Of a stretch of DNA of 64,000 bases, positions 1-12,864 are shown piece by piece. A program made the position numbers and the translations under genes. The notes under the pieces are model-generated. The model saw only the letters and a program-made list of their open reading frames with translations. It ran no database searches and was not told the origin of the DNA. Source of the stretch: Apostichopus japonicus (Eukaryota > Echinodermata > Holothuroidea > Aspidochirotida > Stichopodidae). The first letter of the stretch is position 1, and every line of letters starts with the position of its first letter. Where the stretch lies: assembly GCF_037975245.1 (NCBI RefSeq), contig NC_092580.1, positions 27,557,501 to 27,621,500 on the forward strand, read 5' to 3'.

Positions 1-3000
1 AAACGAAACAAGTGTCTACGGATATAGAAAGTATTTACAACATTATATAGTATTGATATCAAGGCCTACAAGCTATCGGTTACTATAGCAACCGATACTC
101 TAGTACACTCTATGAATATTCACTATTAAGAAATAGAACAAATTCGTATAGGAAACATGGATAGGGCGCGTCGATGTATAGTGGACTTAATCAAGAAGGA
201 TGGGTGGGTGGGGGGGGGGGGGTGTTGGTGGAGGGCGGCGAGTGGGGGAGGTTGCTGCACTTTCCCCTTCTTTTCGCCTAGATGTTATTAAAGAATTACA
301 ACGAATAACGTTGACATTGAACAACAACACTGTAGATGTGACATGGCATCAAGTTTTAAAGTATAGGACCTTTTTTTCCCAACAAAATGGGAGAGGTGCA
401 CCGACTACACGTTTTAAACAGAAGCTGCTGCGTGTTAGGGTGGTAAATTAAACGCCCTATTGCAGAGATCACGTGACACAATCATATGTCAGGTGCATTT
501 TCAATTCATACAACCCCTCCTCCACCCCCAACCCCTTCTAAGTAATGTATATACCATTGGTCCCATTCCATATGGTGTTATTATACTTCAGTGATAACGT
601 TATTAGACAAATGATAAATTTACAAGTAGCCTATATATGTGTTTGGTTATGTCTTACGGGTATCTGTTAGTTACTATACTGGGAAATGATAGAAATGTTT
701 ATTCTATGTTATACCAAAACATGACCAGCTGCAGACAATGTATGTGACAATGTTGCCATATATGGACTCATTTCGTAAAAATAAATGTCAAGCAGACCTT
801 TAAGATTATTTATAGTCGCATGTAGTTAACCGGGATTTGATTTCCTCGTCTGATAATACAAACGAGGAGATCAGAGTACAAGCAACATTTAAAACAGTTT
901 ACAGTTTTACAGCAAAATACTTAATAGTATATAGGCCTATACGTGAGAATATAATGTATACTCAACAGCTCACCTCACGTACTTGACTGTTGAAGTTTAT
1001 TTCATGAAAATTTCATTAATAATTTTTCAACTCAATTTTTACATAATTTTGAGATTATCGTCATCAAAAGGTATAAGTACACAAAAATAGGTTTTTTTCA
1101 CATCATATCTCATATTTAATCAACTTTTTATATCACATGATGTGCGTGTTAAGAAGTACGTGCAAAGCGATGTATTCATCAATTACAACGATACAATTTT
1201 TTGTTCCAGTCATGACGTCGTTATTAAATTCGTGTTCACATTGATTATAGCGGGGGATAATGTCACCTTTTATTTTCTTTGTGTTAACAAGTCTTATTTT
1301 TTTGTTTGTTCTGGGAGCAATTTCAACAGGTAAATACATAGAAAATTTTCTTCAAGAAAACCGTTCCGTAAAAAGCAGCCATAGTCTAATAAAATTAATA
1401 TCAAGAGATTGTTAAACGATATTCGGGCGTTTCGTTTCCGATTATTACTCGATTATTTATAAAGTGAAGTAGTATCGTATTTATATAGGTGAGTCAATTT
1501 CATCCAGTCGGGTGGATACAAGATTGCAATGAGTTGAAAACTAAATAAGTAGGCTTATACCTGTTTTAAATGGTTTTTCATCTTGGAAATGTCTAAGTTC
1601 AAATGAGATACCTGCATCGATACCACATAAATATAAACAAACGTCAAATGTCAGGGATTGTAAGGGAGTGCAAGGGGTGTACCGAAGAGAATGTAAGCCA
1701 CAATCCCAACTCCACCCCTATAAACCCCTGCCCTATCACACATCTCACCGTTTACCTTTCCTCGGTGACCATACTCCGCTCCTCTCCTCTCCTCCCCTTC
1801 CGTTCCCTTCCCCTTATCGTTACCCTACTCACCTCTTCCGTACCCACACCTACCTTCCTCAACCCACCCCTAACCTTACCCCCAACACCTATACAATGCA
1901 TCCCTACCACACTCACCGTCTACCCTATCCTACCATGATCTACCCTTTATGATATTCTAGTCACGTATCACTGTGTTAATGATCCTTATTAAGAAAAGTC
2001 ACCCGAGATAGTACCTGGTCACCAACACCAAACATTGAAAACTTGATCTACTCTCAACCCCAGTCCCCTAACACCGAGGCCTACAACCACGGTATGATCG
2101 TAACGAAGTTACGTCTATGGCAAGCAACATGTGCAATGGAAAACAGAGTTAACGGCGATAAACTCGGTTTATCGAATAGTATTGCACCTATGGGCTATGG
2201 CTTGCCATATACGTCTAGTTAGTATTAAAGATTGGTCAGCGATCAACTGTGTACTCTTTATACATAATCACATGTTTGTAAACGAAAGCTTGTTTGATCT
2301 TAAAATAACCTTGGCAAGGGATTTGAGTGATGTTGTTAGGCGATCAGTCGTTGACTTGCAGTTATTGGTTTGTTTGTTACAGAGCCGCATATATCTAAAT
2401 ATACGGCTCTGGTTAGTTATCTACTAGTGCGCCCTCCTTTTTTTTACGTTTTTGACTCGGCGACCAACTATAGGAGCCATACAACACTCAAAATTGGAAA
2501 TTACTTAAATTCAATTTTCTGCATAGGCCAAAGAAAATTGTATTTATGAGAGGAATTTAGTCTCCTAATTTCATCATTTGTTTTGGGGAGTAAAGGGTAT
2601 ATATCTCCTAACATTCATTTCTAATTCCATGAAAACCGATTCAATTTATTAGCTCTAATTCTGAAAATTAAATTAATCACGACAGGACTCACCAGTTATG
2701 TATATTGTACGTTTGACGATATTTTAGGTATGCGTGGGAACATTAATTCAATGGACGGTTCGAAGGGGGGTTAAATTCACTATGGATTTAATATGCTTGA
2801 TTCGTTCCAACATGTACATATGAAGGTGTTAACCTAGTTTGGTTTATTATTTTTGCAATTTTATTTTTATTTTCTTGTATTGCGTAGGAGAGCTGCTTAC
2901 TCGTTTGTTAACTGACCTCTGTTACAATGCAAATTTATTGTGAATTTATAGAATCCGTGTCAAAGTAAATGCGTAATAACACCCGTTTTTTAAGACGCTA

Positions 3001-3483
3001 AGAGAGAGAGAGAGTGGAATAGTTCTGTTATACATTGACATATTCAGTAAAATTGCGTTACACATTGTTATCTTTCGCTAATTAAGGCACTATATGGAGT
3101 GGAACATGGCTGTTAAGAATAAATCTCTCGTAGAATAATGATAGTATCATTAATAAGAAATCAAACGTTTCCATCGTTTTATCTGCTAGTTTTTGTGACG
3201 AACGAATGTTATAAAATGCTAAAGAAAATCCCAATTTCATAAAAAGAAAACGAGAAGAGAGAGAGAGAAAAAAAAGAAAAGTTGTTCGTGTTTTTCATAT
3301 TCCTTCGCACACGAATCGAAACGTCTAACTTTAACATATTTTATTATTTTCTTTCATAAAGATGATTGGTGACAACACAAGGATATTTTTCGCCCCAATA
3401 ATCTTTCACTTTATGTTAGGTATGAAAACATATGTCTGATTGACTAGTGTACACATATGGTAATTATTATAACTGTTAGGAAA
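1..3483. other. AT-rich intergenic DNA, no gene seen
   Basis: No open frame here has a recognisable domain or protein-like composition. Visible features are minor: a poly-G run near 211-222, a C-rich stretch at about 1735-1935 whose two overlapping open frames are Pro/Leu/Thr-rich by composition only, and a short (GA)n at 3002-3015. The 98-codon frame at 2131-2427 has no motif I recognise and is probably chance. Confidence 0.6.
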
Positions 3484-3728
3484 AGCACTCTTCCCACCAA
3501 ACCCACCAGGCAGTCTTCCCACCAAACCCACCAAGCACTATTCCTACCAAACCCACCAAGTGATCTTCCCACCAAACCCACCAAGTGATCTTCCCACCAA
3601 ACCCACCAAGTGATCTTCCCACCAAACCCACCAAGCACTATTCCCACCAAACCCACCAAATGTCCATCCCACCAAACCCACCAGGTATGCTCTCTCCCCC
3701 ACCAAACCAGCCAGTGCCCACCAAACTC
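3484..3728. repeat. 25-bp minisatellite (CCCACCAAACCCACCAAG type)
   Basis: About nine tandem units of roughly 25 bp share the core CCCACCAAACCCACCA followed by a variable linker (AGTGATCTT, AGCACTATT, GGCAGTCTT). The central units with the AGTGATCTT linker are nearly identical and the outer units diverge, as expected for growth by unequal exchange. The Gly/Trp/Val-rich open frame on the minus strand and the Pro/Thr frame on the plus strand are by-products of the repeat. Confidence 0.9.
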
Positions 3729-4716
3729 ACCTATTAATCTAGCTTTTTTCAAGACATACCTGCCATTCATCCCATCTTGCCAGATTTTCTGTCAAATTTT
3801 ATTTGCTTTCTAATCTCGAAGTACAACACATCTGTTGCAACACAAATGGCACAAACTAACCTTACGTTCTTTCTTTTTGTCTCTCTGTCTGTTGATGTAT
3901 TTTTCTGGCGGCAGACGTTACGTTTAAAGATACTTCCAACTCAGTTAATCTGTTTATCTCTGACATACTTCTAATATATACGTCACGCCAATGTCTGTGA
4001 CGTAATATAATCCCCTAGTATCATTACCAACTTGTTAGATTAATGAACCTGTTTTAGCGTCTAAGCTGGGATTAACTCATGGAAGCAAATTATAATGCCT
4101 AGCAACTGCAGAATGAGTGACATCATTATGAGCAGTTAACCTTCGAGGTATTTATTTGGCATATACATTACCAAAGTTTTTTTTTGTTATACACGCAGAC
4201 AGTGCAAGGACAATGCTTTGATAAATATAAACATATCCCATTTGGTACAAGTGAGGTAATAAAACCTACAACGCGTTCAAAACGATGTCTTACAAGCAGG
4301 GGTGGGGAGGGGGAAGGGGAGGTAGGGTGAGGAGAAAACAATCCCGGGACTCGTGGTCATTTGGAGGACCCGGGCAAATATGGGACGAAATATAAAATAT
4401 TCTCATTTTCATAATATTTTGAACGAACCTAATGACGTCCAGATCCGGGTGAACCGGTGGCATAATTGTGCCCGGGTCTGACCTGGAATAGGTCAAAAAT
4501 AAGAATTCAATTGATTACACTAATAATAAACATATAGTTGTTTTTGTATCAAGTTAACCAAAGCTAACTAAGGTAATTTAAGATTCCATCAGATTGAGAA
4601 AAAAAAACATTAGTGCCCGGGACTTTTATGAATATTATTGAATTACATGCCCCCAAAAAATCATAAATTTGCAAATGTTTCGACGTTGTCTTTTTTTACC
4701 GTTAAACTTGACTAAG
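3729..4716. other. Intergenic DNA with several CCCGGG motifs
   Basis: No gene is seen. A G-rich block at about 4299-4336 is followed by four CCCGGG palindromes (near 4343, 4369, 4471 and 4617) in otherwise AT-rich DNA. This GC pattern resembles the insides of hAT-type MITEs, but I could not find matching terminal repeats or a target duplication, so no element is called. Confidence 0.45.
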
Positions 4717-4769
4717 CTCGATTATTGGCACTGATGCAACTTCGCTCCACTGATCCGAAATTCCATCCC
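4717..4769 (+). repeat. Local direct repeat, copy 1
   Basis: This ~51-bp block, starting CTCGATTATTGGCACTGATG, recurs at 5133-5182 in the same direction with only a few substitutions and one indel. The two copies bracket the U2-like SINE at 4860-5047. The repeat may be part of a dispersed family or a local duplication; the window does not decide. Confidence 0.75.
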
Positions 4770-4859
4770 GATTTTAAGTGACTGTGATTGTTATAAATGG
4801 AATGGTGGTGAGGGGGTGGTTTATTGCAAAAGAAATCGGTGGAAATTGTATTTGTGAAA

Positions 4860-5047
4860 TCTCGGCCTTTTTGCTAAGATCATGTGTATATGGTCCCTTT
4901 CAAGGGTAACCGTTATACACATCTGACGACGATCACACAGTAACAGTCTCGATGCAAGGGGGACTGGGGTTGCGAGTGGATCAGTCGTTTGGTTGTTTGG
5001 TTTCTCCTGCCCAGGTTCATTCTTGGGTGATTTTTTTCTGAAAAAGT
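4860..5047 (+). mobile_element. SINE with U2 snRNA-like head, copy 1
   Basis: The 5' end reads TCTCGGCC, T-run, GCTAAGATCA, then TGTGTATATGGTCCC. This matches the conserved 5' end of eukaryotic U2 snRNA (CUUCUCGGCCUUUUGGCUAAGAUCA...). After about 38 nt the U2 similarity stops, so this is not a U2 gene. The body and 3' tail (GATGATC/GACGATC...CACAGT, GATGCAAGGGG, GACTGGGGTTG, GGATCAGTCGTT, GCCCAGGTTC, TGGGTGA, AAAAAGT) match the better-preserved copy at 13227-13411 almost throughout. The tail contains a CCCAGG/CTTGGG hairpin of the kind often found at SINE/LINE 3' ends. No clear target duplication is visible. Confidence 0.75.
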
Positions 5048-5110
5048 ATCTTGAGCAGTGAAAAACTACTTCCAGCTTTCACCAGGATTCGAGCCCAGCC
5101 TATCACTGTA
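5048..5110 (-). mobile_element. Fragment of tRNA-related SINE
   Basis: Read on the minus strand it holds a B-box-like GGCTCGAATCC, then TGGTGAAAGCTGGA and a T-rich stretch with CACTG. This order matches the SINE parts at 22485-22573 and 40715-40829 (GGTTCGAATCC, CGGTGGAGGCTG, T-run, CTGTTCT). It abuts the U2-like SINE in the opposite direction. The 5' half with the A box is not identifiable. Confidence 0.5.
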
Positions 5111-5132
5111 GCTGCAGAAGTCCTAAATTGTC

Positions 5133-5182
5133 CTCGATTATTGACACTGATGCAACTTCGCTCGATTGATCCGTAATCCATC
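5133..5182 (+). repeat. Local direct repeat, copy 2
   Basis: Second copy of the block at 4717-4769, with CTCGATTATTGACACTGATG at its start and TGATCCGTAATCCATC at its end. Confidence 0.75.
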
Positions 5183-6480
5183 ACGTACAGAAGACGAAAT
5201 TTCACTCAGGATTGCCAATATGGCGCCTTTGTGCCAACTTACTACACCTCCGTAAGGCGCGCCATATGTGCACGCATTTTGTACCAAAGAGCACAAGACC
5301 GTGAAACGGTTTACTGGTGTCATGAAACGACATAATGACATACTATGGTATAATAACTTGGTATAATAATTTGGTAAAGAAGGCCCGCCATACCATGTAA
5401 TCGTAATAAGGAGGTAATCGTGTCAGTAAAGCAAGTTTTTGTGCTTTGTAAGGTAAAAGCAACGAAAATGTTTGAAAAGTGTACGGAACTGTACGGATGT
5501 TATATGATTGTTAGTGACGCAACGTAACTAGCTGCCGTAATACCAAAACAATGAGAATGGAATGACGAAAGTTTTTCTGTGTTCTTCGGGTATTGATTCA
5601 ACCCAGAAATGACAGATACGATCTTAAACAGGGTGAGTAATATTCAGGATACACAACTTGCCTTTATTATCGAAAGTTTGAATTAAATGAACCGTCAAAA
5701 AAGAATAAAATTGGGGAAAATGAGCCGAAATCATTTGACACATGGTAATTAACTGTCGCAAAAATAATTTACGCTGAGATGTAAAATCGTTGGGCGCTGA
5801 AAGGTTGTGATGCTTGTTGCCATGGCAATAGACTCAAAACTGACGCCATCGTTCCGCAGTACCGATAGTGCGATTATCATTCCGGTGTATAGAACTATAG
5901 ATAGAAATAGAAATATATATATAATATATATATATAGACAGTTATATATAATTATAGTGTACCACATGCGGGATTAAAATACATTTCGGCAACAGATCAA
6001 AACAGTCTCTTGTTGTGGATATCAAATCAATATTATTTACTAGTTTTCGTAGCCATGACGTCACAAGGGTTATGATCAGTGTCAAGAGGAGTAGATATAG
6101 TACAATGACATCACGTTTTGAGTTATTGGGATAACTTAAAGACAGAGGCATAGAAGAATTCATCTTCTGTATTTCTTATTGATTCTCTTTACGCACATTG
6201 ACGGCTAAGGAAATCAATGATATTGGTTGAAATAGATCAGCCAACAAACTTCAAATGAGATGGTCACACATGAAAATTATAGATCACACGTTCAGGTAAG
6301 CTAATTAAATCAAGCTAGACGGCTTTCCATGTATATAGCGAGATGGTGAGAGAGAGAGAGAGAGAGAGGCGGAGGGAGAAGATCTGAGAGAGATCAGACC
6401 TCTACAAGAACGAATGTGAATATGAAGTTTAGTTCTCTCTGAAGCCAGTCAGGCTTCAGATGTGTAGTTTTGCATATATA
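5183..6480. other. AT-rich intergenic DNA, no gene seen
   Basis: Nothing recognisable apart from a short (TA)n near 5915-5936 and a (GA)n run at about 6350-6368. Confidence 0.6.
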
Positions 6481-6545
6481 GTCACATGGTCACAGTCCTG
6501 ATGCAAGAGAAGTTTGGGGGTCGCAAATGGAGTCAGTTGGCTTAT
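6481..6545 (+). mobile_element. Fragment of the U2-like SINE (body only)
   Basis: The stretch with CACATGGTCACAGTCCTGATG, a G-rich part and GGAGTCAGTTGG matches the middle of the copies at 4860 and 13227 (CACACAGTCACAGTCCCGATG ... GGATCAGTCGTT). The U2-like head and the tail are absent or too decayed to see. Confidence 0.5.
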
Positions 6546-8737
6546 GCTGGAAAGATGGAATTCCGTGCTTAAGTTTTGTTTCTATTCTGATACTTCTATC
6601 AGTTTGAATCAAGATGTCAACAAGATATTTGCCATATTTAGGGGGAAAAAAAAGACTTATAGGTTGACCTTACCGCTGGCAGTGTTTCCATGGTAACGTC
6701 TTCCTCACGTACGTACATGGGCGTTACATATGTCGACACAACAGATGCTTTAATAACACTTCAAGACAATCTGTTCGTTGTCAAAACAGACCATCAGCAT
6801 TTGTTACAAGACAACAACAAATCGAAGAAAATATGTACTTCCGGATTAATAAGCTTAGCCTTCTTTACATCAGAATCAAGAGAATACTGCAATTTGCGCT
6901 CAATATAAACAAGTAGGAGGTGAGGGTGGGGGTGGTCTGGCGGAGGGATAGTGGGCAAGAAACATAATTCATACGGCACATAAACTATAGTGATGCACAC
7001 AGTGGAACTGGTGATTGATAACATCTGATCATGTATATTTGTGAGATGCAAGCAGTGAATGTTGGAATGTAAATTGATTACTTTAAAAACAAAAGGGGAC
7101 TTGTGCCATGACGTTAGCTGAGATAAAAATGATTTGATACTTGATAAGCAAACAAAATGGAAATATGATAAGTTCTCCATAGAGATATATGTGGTTAAAA
7201 TGTACTTTCAAGGGCTGAGGGATAGGTAGGGCAGGGTGAGGGTGGGTATATAAAGGGTTGAGCGGGTGGATAAGGCGTCGGGGGGGTGGGTCAAGGCTGG
7301 AGAGGGTGAACCCCCATGGTAATAACGTGATCAAATCCCGCCTACATAATGATATCAGTAAGCAGATCCACTATTAAGTCTGTTACAAGTGTAAAGGGAT
7401 GTGCGGTTAAAAGTACGAACGAAAATTTGAGATTACCACATAGCAATATAGCGTTTAATTAATCCTATCACAGCGTGTAATGACCTCACCATAGACCACG
7501 TTTTAAAGTTGCAAATACATGTTTATATCACTTGGTGATAAGTACAGATGCTCTTTACTACACCTATCTGGCGTCATACTTCCACGACTGGAGTCACAAT
7601 TTCCTCATAAACAACACAAAATTCAGTCAGGAGTTTGAGATGCAAATTTAACTCGACATGGTTGATACATGGGGTGTACTAAAAAAATATTTTTTTTTGT
7701 GAACATGCGGTTGAAAAATGAGCAACCTGCATACTGCATGGGGGAGCAAAAATATATACAAGCGTAGTACCGCGGTAGTGTAATTTTTTTTTACGGTAGG
7801 GCTATATACTGACAAAAATATCAAACCTAAAATGTGACTCTTTTCCTATAAAGCTTCAAATTCTATTTTTGTCTTCTCCTTGTATCTTCATGTGTGTCTG
7901 TTTCTATTTTTTTTTTTATCTCATGATAAAGCAAGGAAGACTACATACTGCTCATACGATTGGTCCAAAGTCAAAATGTTAAGTTGGTATTTGGCAGGTA
8001 GCCACCATTGTTATATATCATCTTTGCATACTGAAGTCTATAGCTGTCAAACCTTCAGGCTAAGAACTTATAATTTTGATAATTGCGCCATGTGTAGGAA
8101 GTATTTGTTAAATGGCAGAATCAGTAACATTCAGGCAATTTTTCAAGAGACATTGTCTTCTTCACGATCAGCAAATATTTTTGGCGCGGAACGATGAGAA
8201 TTGAGGAAAACGCACGTTTTCGCCGTCTATATATAATATACGATGTTGGATAAAAAAAATATATATATATACATCGATTCGGGCTAAAAAGCGGTTCCCA
8301 ATAAATAACTCGAATATATCGTTTTTTTCAGTCTCTTCGAAGTAGGGAAACTTTTCATATATTTTGTAACCTGTTCGTGTCTACCTATGTCATATTTTTC
8401 GACACAGGCTTAATTTAGTGTTGAATATCTGATCAATAAATAAGACAAAAATCATTCATCATTTCATAGCAAAAAGTTTGTATCTGCACGATTCTACAAT
8501 AAAACATTTGTATTCTTTCAAATATTACCATATTTTCATCATGCTCCACTAATTTACCGTAAATGGAATTAAATTATGTCCTATGTTCATGTTTGTCTAT
8601 CATTTAGCGAACAAAGGTCTCATGGCTTCCGACAAAGCATTTTATTCATTGCCAGTTCAGAAATGGTATTATTAGTGTCAGTGACTATTCGGATGTTAGT
8701 CCATAATAAATTAATGTCAATGAATAAGGGGGACCCC
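6546..8737. other. AT-rich intergenic DNA, no gene seen
   Basis: Several 60-130 codon open frames occur on both strands, but none has a domain, motif or protein-like composition I recognise. A G-rich stretch lies at about 7203-7305. Confidence 0.6.
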
Positions 8738-9370
8738 GTCTCTCCCAACCCCCTATCCCTTCTCTTCTATCAGCACATTCATTCCGCCAATCATTTCAGT
8801 TCCTTCACCTCATCCACCCATTCTCATTTCCTTCATCCCTTTCTTCTCCTCCATTCTCTACATCACATCTACCATTTTCATCCCCTCCATCTCAGAACCT
8901 CTCCATCTCTTCCACCCCCCTCCACTTCTCCATCCCCACCAAAAACTGATCTCCACCAGCTCCTCGATTAACTTCATCATCTGAATTCCTCTTCACCTCA
9001 TCCATCCCTTTCATCTCCTTCATCCGATTCTCCTCCTCGATTCCCCACATCTCACAACCCTTGCATCCCATCAATCCCACCACCATCTTCACCCCTCCAT
9101 CTCTTCAATGCCCACAATCTTCCCATCCTTATAACAGTGTCTTGAACCCCTTTATCATCGCAATCCCTTCAACTACAACTCATTTTTATTTTCTTCACCT
9201 CCTTTCTTCACCTCCTTTCCTTACTTGGTCATCAACATCATTATTATTCCCTTCACCTCCTCCTTCCACTCTATTAACCCCATCTCCCCAATTTGTATCA
9301 GCCCCTCCATTCTCTCAAGTCATCCATCTGTTCCATTCCCCTCACCGTCTTCATACTCTCCATCTACCCC
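8738..9370 (+). repeat. Pyrimidine-rich low-complexity tract
   Basis: Over about 630 bp the plus strand is dominated by C and T in irregular CTTCATCTCC / CCATCC / CCTCC words. There is no fixed period; it looks like an old, degenerate (TCATCCC)-type tandem array. Open frames across it are Ser/Pro/His-rich from composition alone. Confidence 0.75.
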
Positions 9371-9447
9371 CCTGGGTTGTGGCGCGAGAGGGGTGATGGT
9401 AGGAGGCTAATAGGCTTATCAAAAACGGGAATAAGTTGGCGTCGTTC

Positions 9448-9480
9448 AATTCCATTCAATTCAATTCTTTATTTCCAGTA
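9448..9480 (-). mobile_element. Possible LINE 3' tail
   Basis: On the minus strand this reads GAAATAAAGAATTGAATTGAA followed by TGGAATTGAAC. An AATAAA signal followed by short ATTGA repeats is a usual end of CR1/L2/RTE-type LINEs in invertebrates. No coding remnant could be read upstream on that strand, so the call rests on the tail alone. Confidence 0.3.
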
Positions 9481-10800
9481 TAAATCATTAAAAATTTATA
9501 AATAGGAAAATAAATAAAATTATGATTAAGATATAAAATAGTAAATACTAGACATAACACTGAAAAAAAAAAAATCGTTGACTAAATGAAATGAAGTACA
9601 TTTGGAACCATCATAGTTTCGTGTAATAACGTATGCTTAATCCGTTATGTCCCAAAATGATTTAATTAAAACAATTTATACGATCTATAAATAACCAGAA
9701 ACTGGCGAGATACTTCTTGTCAACAAATATAAACTAAAAACCAATATACATAGAGTTGGATGAGGAAGTAGACATTCTCAATAAGGATTGGGAATATGCG
9801 TATATTCTAATGATCACTTAAACGCTTTTAGCTTTATTCTTGCCTGTGGATAAGTGATATTTTTTAACGTTTGTCCATCTATTTAGTGATCTGGGTCATC
9901 GTAACCCCAACCTTCTTTCTGGCCTCTTAAGCTGACGAAGAAAAAGAGTCACAAAAAAAAAACACATCAAAAAAAGTGAAAGCATTAAAACTATCGCAAA
10001 GGGCATCTGAATTACGAACGATTAGGCGTGTAGAAAGAGATGTTAAAGGAGCATGTAAACTGCAGAAAAAAACATTGAAATATTTGGTTTTATTTAAAGA
10101 TAAATTAGATCAATCAAAAGAAACTAAATTATACATATTAATTTATATAAATATTACATAAAGTATTGGTTCTTCCGTCAATAAAACCCGTCAATACTGG
10201 TATAACTTAGTAGAATAAAATTTGGTTTACTTTTCACTGTTTTTTAAATGTAAAATGCTTTGACATTAAGTAAAAGAGAAAGGTGAAGTGGATGAAAGTT
10301 TACATATTTTTTTTTAGCTTTAATGACCCTTTAAAAACTGAGCTTCCCAGAAATGTAGTCAAATGACAGATGTTATCAAATGCAGTTATGAAGTTGGTGG
10401 AGGCAAAGTATACGGAGTTTAACATTATATCCTAATAAAAGTAAGTTGGAAAAAGTTTTTTATTTGGAAAGAAAGGATCATTTTCTTAAATGTCCATGTA
10501 CGCGTACGTGTGTCTGCGAGTGTTTCATATATATAACCGGAGCGATATTGTTGACTGACAGTATTTATTACAAATTAGGATCGCATCACAACTTAAGTTC
10601 AACAGTTCTAAAAGGCAACCGTAAGGTAATTTTATCTGATAAAACCGTCTATATAGAGTTAAGATACAGGGTATAAACAAATTATTTACAGCGTACTGTT
10701 TTTCGTGACTTGATGGGAAGAGATAAATGTAAAAATAGAGATATTTACATGAGTCACTTTTTTGGCACGGCGATAATACTTCAAATAAAACGTGAATGTA
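9481..10800. other. AT-rich intergenic DNA, no gene seen
   Basis: A 61-codon Lys/Leu-rich frame at 9976-10161 and a 76-codon frame at 10446-10676 have no recognisable motif. Treated as noncoding. Confidence 0.55.
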
Positions 10801-10817
10801 TCTAATCTCTGAAGCAT

Positions 10818-12068
10818 AGTATGTGTTGCATTGCAATGTAATGTAATGAATTGTATTGCATACCTTGTATTGTATTGTGTTGTTATGCATTGTATTGCAT
10901 GACATGACATGGTATTTATTGCATTGCATTGCATTGCAATGTAATATGTTGTGTTGTATTGCATGCTTTGTGTTGTATTGTGTTGTAATGCATTGTATTG
11001 TATTGCATGGCATGACATGGTATTTATTGCATTGCAGTGTAATGTATTGTGTTGTATTGCATGCTTTGTGTTGTATTGTGTTGTAATGCATTGAATTGTA
11101 TGGCATGACATGGTATTAAATGCATGCATTGCAATGTAATGTATTGTGTTGTATTGCATACTTTGTATTGTATTGTGTTGTAATGCATTGTATTGCATGG
11201 CATGACATGGTATTTAATGTATTGCATTGTAATGTATTGTGTTCTATTGCATACTTTGTATTGTATTGTGTTGTAATGCATTGTATTGCATGGCATGACA
11301 TGGTATTTAATGTATTGCATTGTAATGTATTGTGTTCTATTGCATGCTTTGTGTTGTAGTGTGTTGTAATGCATTGTATTGCATGGCATGACATGGTATT
11401 TATTCCATTGCAATGTATGTACTGTGTTTTACTGCATGCTTTGTGTTGTATTGTGTTGTAATGCATTGTATTGTATGCCTTGTATTATATTGTGTTGTAA
11501 TGCATTGTATTGCATGGTATAACATGGTATTTAATGCATTGCATTGCAATGTAATGTATTGTGTTCTATTGCATGCTTTGTGTTGTATTGTGTTGTAATG
11601 CATTGTAATGCATGGCATGACATGGTATTTGATGCATTGCAATGTAATGTATTGTGTTCTATTGCATGCTTTGTGTTGTATTGTGTTGTAATGCATTGTA
11701 TTGTATGCCTTGTATTATATTGTGTTGTAATGCATTGTATTGCATGGCATGACATGGTATTTGATGCAGTGCAATGTAATGTAATGCGTTCTATTGCATA
11801 CTTTGTGTTGTTGTTGTTATGTATTGTACTGTATGACATGACATGGCATTGGACTGAATTGCAGCTCATCGCAATATGTCGTATATCGTGTATAGCATCG
11901 CATTGTGTCACATTTGCATTACATTGCGATAATTGCATTGCATTGTATATTGTACTGTCCTGCACCGTATCACATTTTGTAGTATCGCATTTAATTGTAT
12001 CATCGTATCATATCCCATTATATTGCATTACATTTGCATTACACTGTATGCATTGCATTGTAATGTTT
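10818..12068. repeat. Satellite of ten ~90-130 bp units built on TGCATTGTAT words
   Basis: Nearly the whole 1.25 kb is made of the words TGCAT, TGTAT, TGTTG and CATGG. Using ACATGG as a phase mark, units begin at about 10906, 11014, 11107, 11204, 11297, 11390, 11521, 11619, 11751 and 11840. Spacings are 108, 93, 97, 93, 93, 131, 98, 132 and 89 bp. The two long units carry the same extra ~35-38 bp block (GCCTTGTATTATATTG...), so they are related duplicates. The array fades into looser TGCATT words after about 11870. Stop-free frames of up to 193 codons exist on both strands, Cys/His/Met-rich on one and Asn/Thr/Gln-rich on the other, and are artefacts. Confidence 0.93.
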
Positions 12069-12738
12069 TGAAGTTTTCAATGTAAAATTTTAAAGTTGTT
12101 TTCTGTATTCTTCAGACTGAAAATAAGTTAACAGAGGCTACAGTTTGAGTTTATAAATAGTAACGATAGAATTCGATAAACATTTTCTTCAAACTGTTAT
12201 ACTTTTGAATCAATAACAAGATTCTGTTCATCAGTGATAATGCTCGTTATTATAAAGCTCACAGTTGCACTATAACGTATAGCCAGCAATTCAACATAAC
12301 CTAAAAACTGGAAAAAAAAATAACGTTTCTGACGAAAACCACGCAAAACAGGAGTGAAACTTTCAAACAAGCTGAGACAATGACCGGCCATTGTTAAGCA
12401 ATCTGAGTTTGCCCAAAGTTATTGTGTAAATTTTGTTTGATTCAGAGACAGAAAGAACAAATAAAATATTAAAGAACAAGCGCCCCCTCAATTTAACAGT
12501 ACAATGACGAGTCTTTTAAATATGTAGGTCAGTTTGTAATCCAGAAGCAGGTATGGATCGTGCTTAATTTGACCACTCCTTAAAGAAAAGTATACTTTTC
12601 TCAGTTTCTTTCTTTCCTTCAAGGTTTCCATGGCTTTTACTGTATTGCATTACCAAAATATTATTGTTCAGTCATTCTATCTAACCCTATTTCGATAATC
12701 TTAAATCTTTTTAACGTTACGAACATATACAGTGAGGC

Positions 12739-12745
<7 letters not shown>
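12069..12745. other. AT-rich intergenic DNA, no gene seen
   Basis: Nothing recognised in this stretch. Confidence 0.6.

Positions 12746-12789
<44 letters not shown>
12742..12789. repeat. (TA)n followed by T-run
   Basis: About 35 bp of alternating TA ending in a poly-T run of 11. Confidence 0.9.
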
Positions 12790-12864
12790 ATTTAGTTCTT
12801 ATAAAGTTTTATTGTGTTAAAATGATGACATTCCTGCATACAGATATATACCGACTTGTACTGG

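Noticed and set aside
4284-4630. Another hAT MITE (CAGGGGTGGGG start, several CCCGGG motifs)
   Set aside because: No matching right end or 8-bp duplication could be found.
4860-5047. U2 snRNA gene
   Set aside because: Only the first ~40 nt resemble U2; the Sm site, stem-loops III/IV and the promoter are absent, and the rest is a SINE body.
10818-12068. CRISPR-like array
   Set aside because: No constant direct repeat with unique spacers; the entire unit is repetitive and the context is eukaryotic.
10525-12071. Several 100-193 codon frames rich in Cys/His/Met or Asn/Thr/Gln
   Set aside because: They read through the TGCATT satellite in several phases on both strands, which is not how a real gene behaves.
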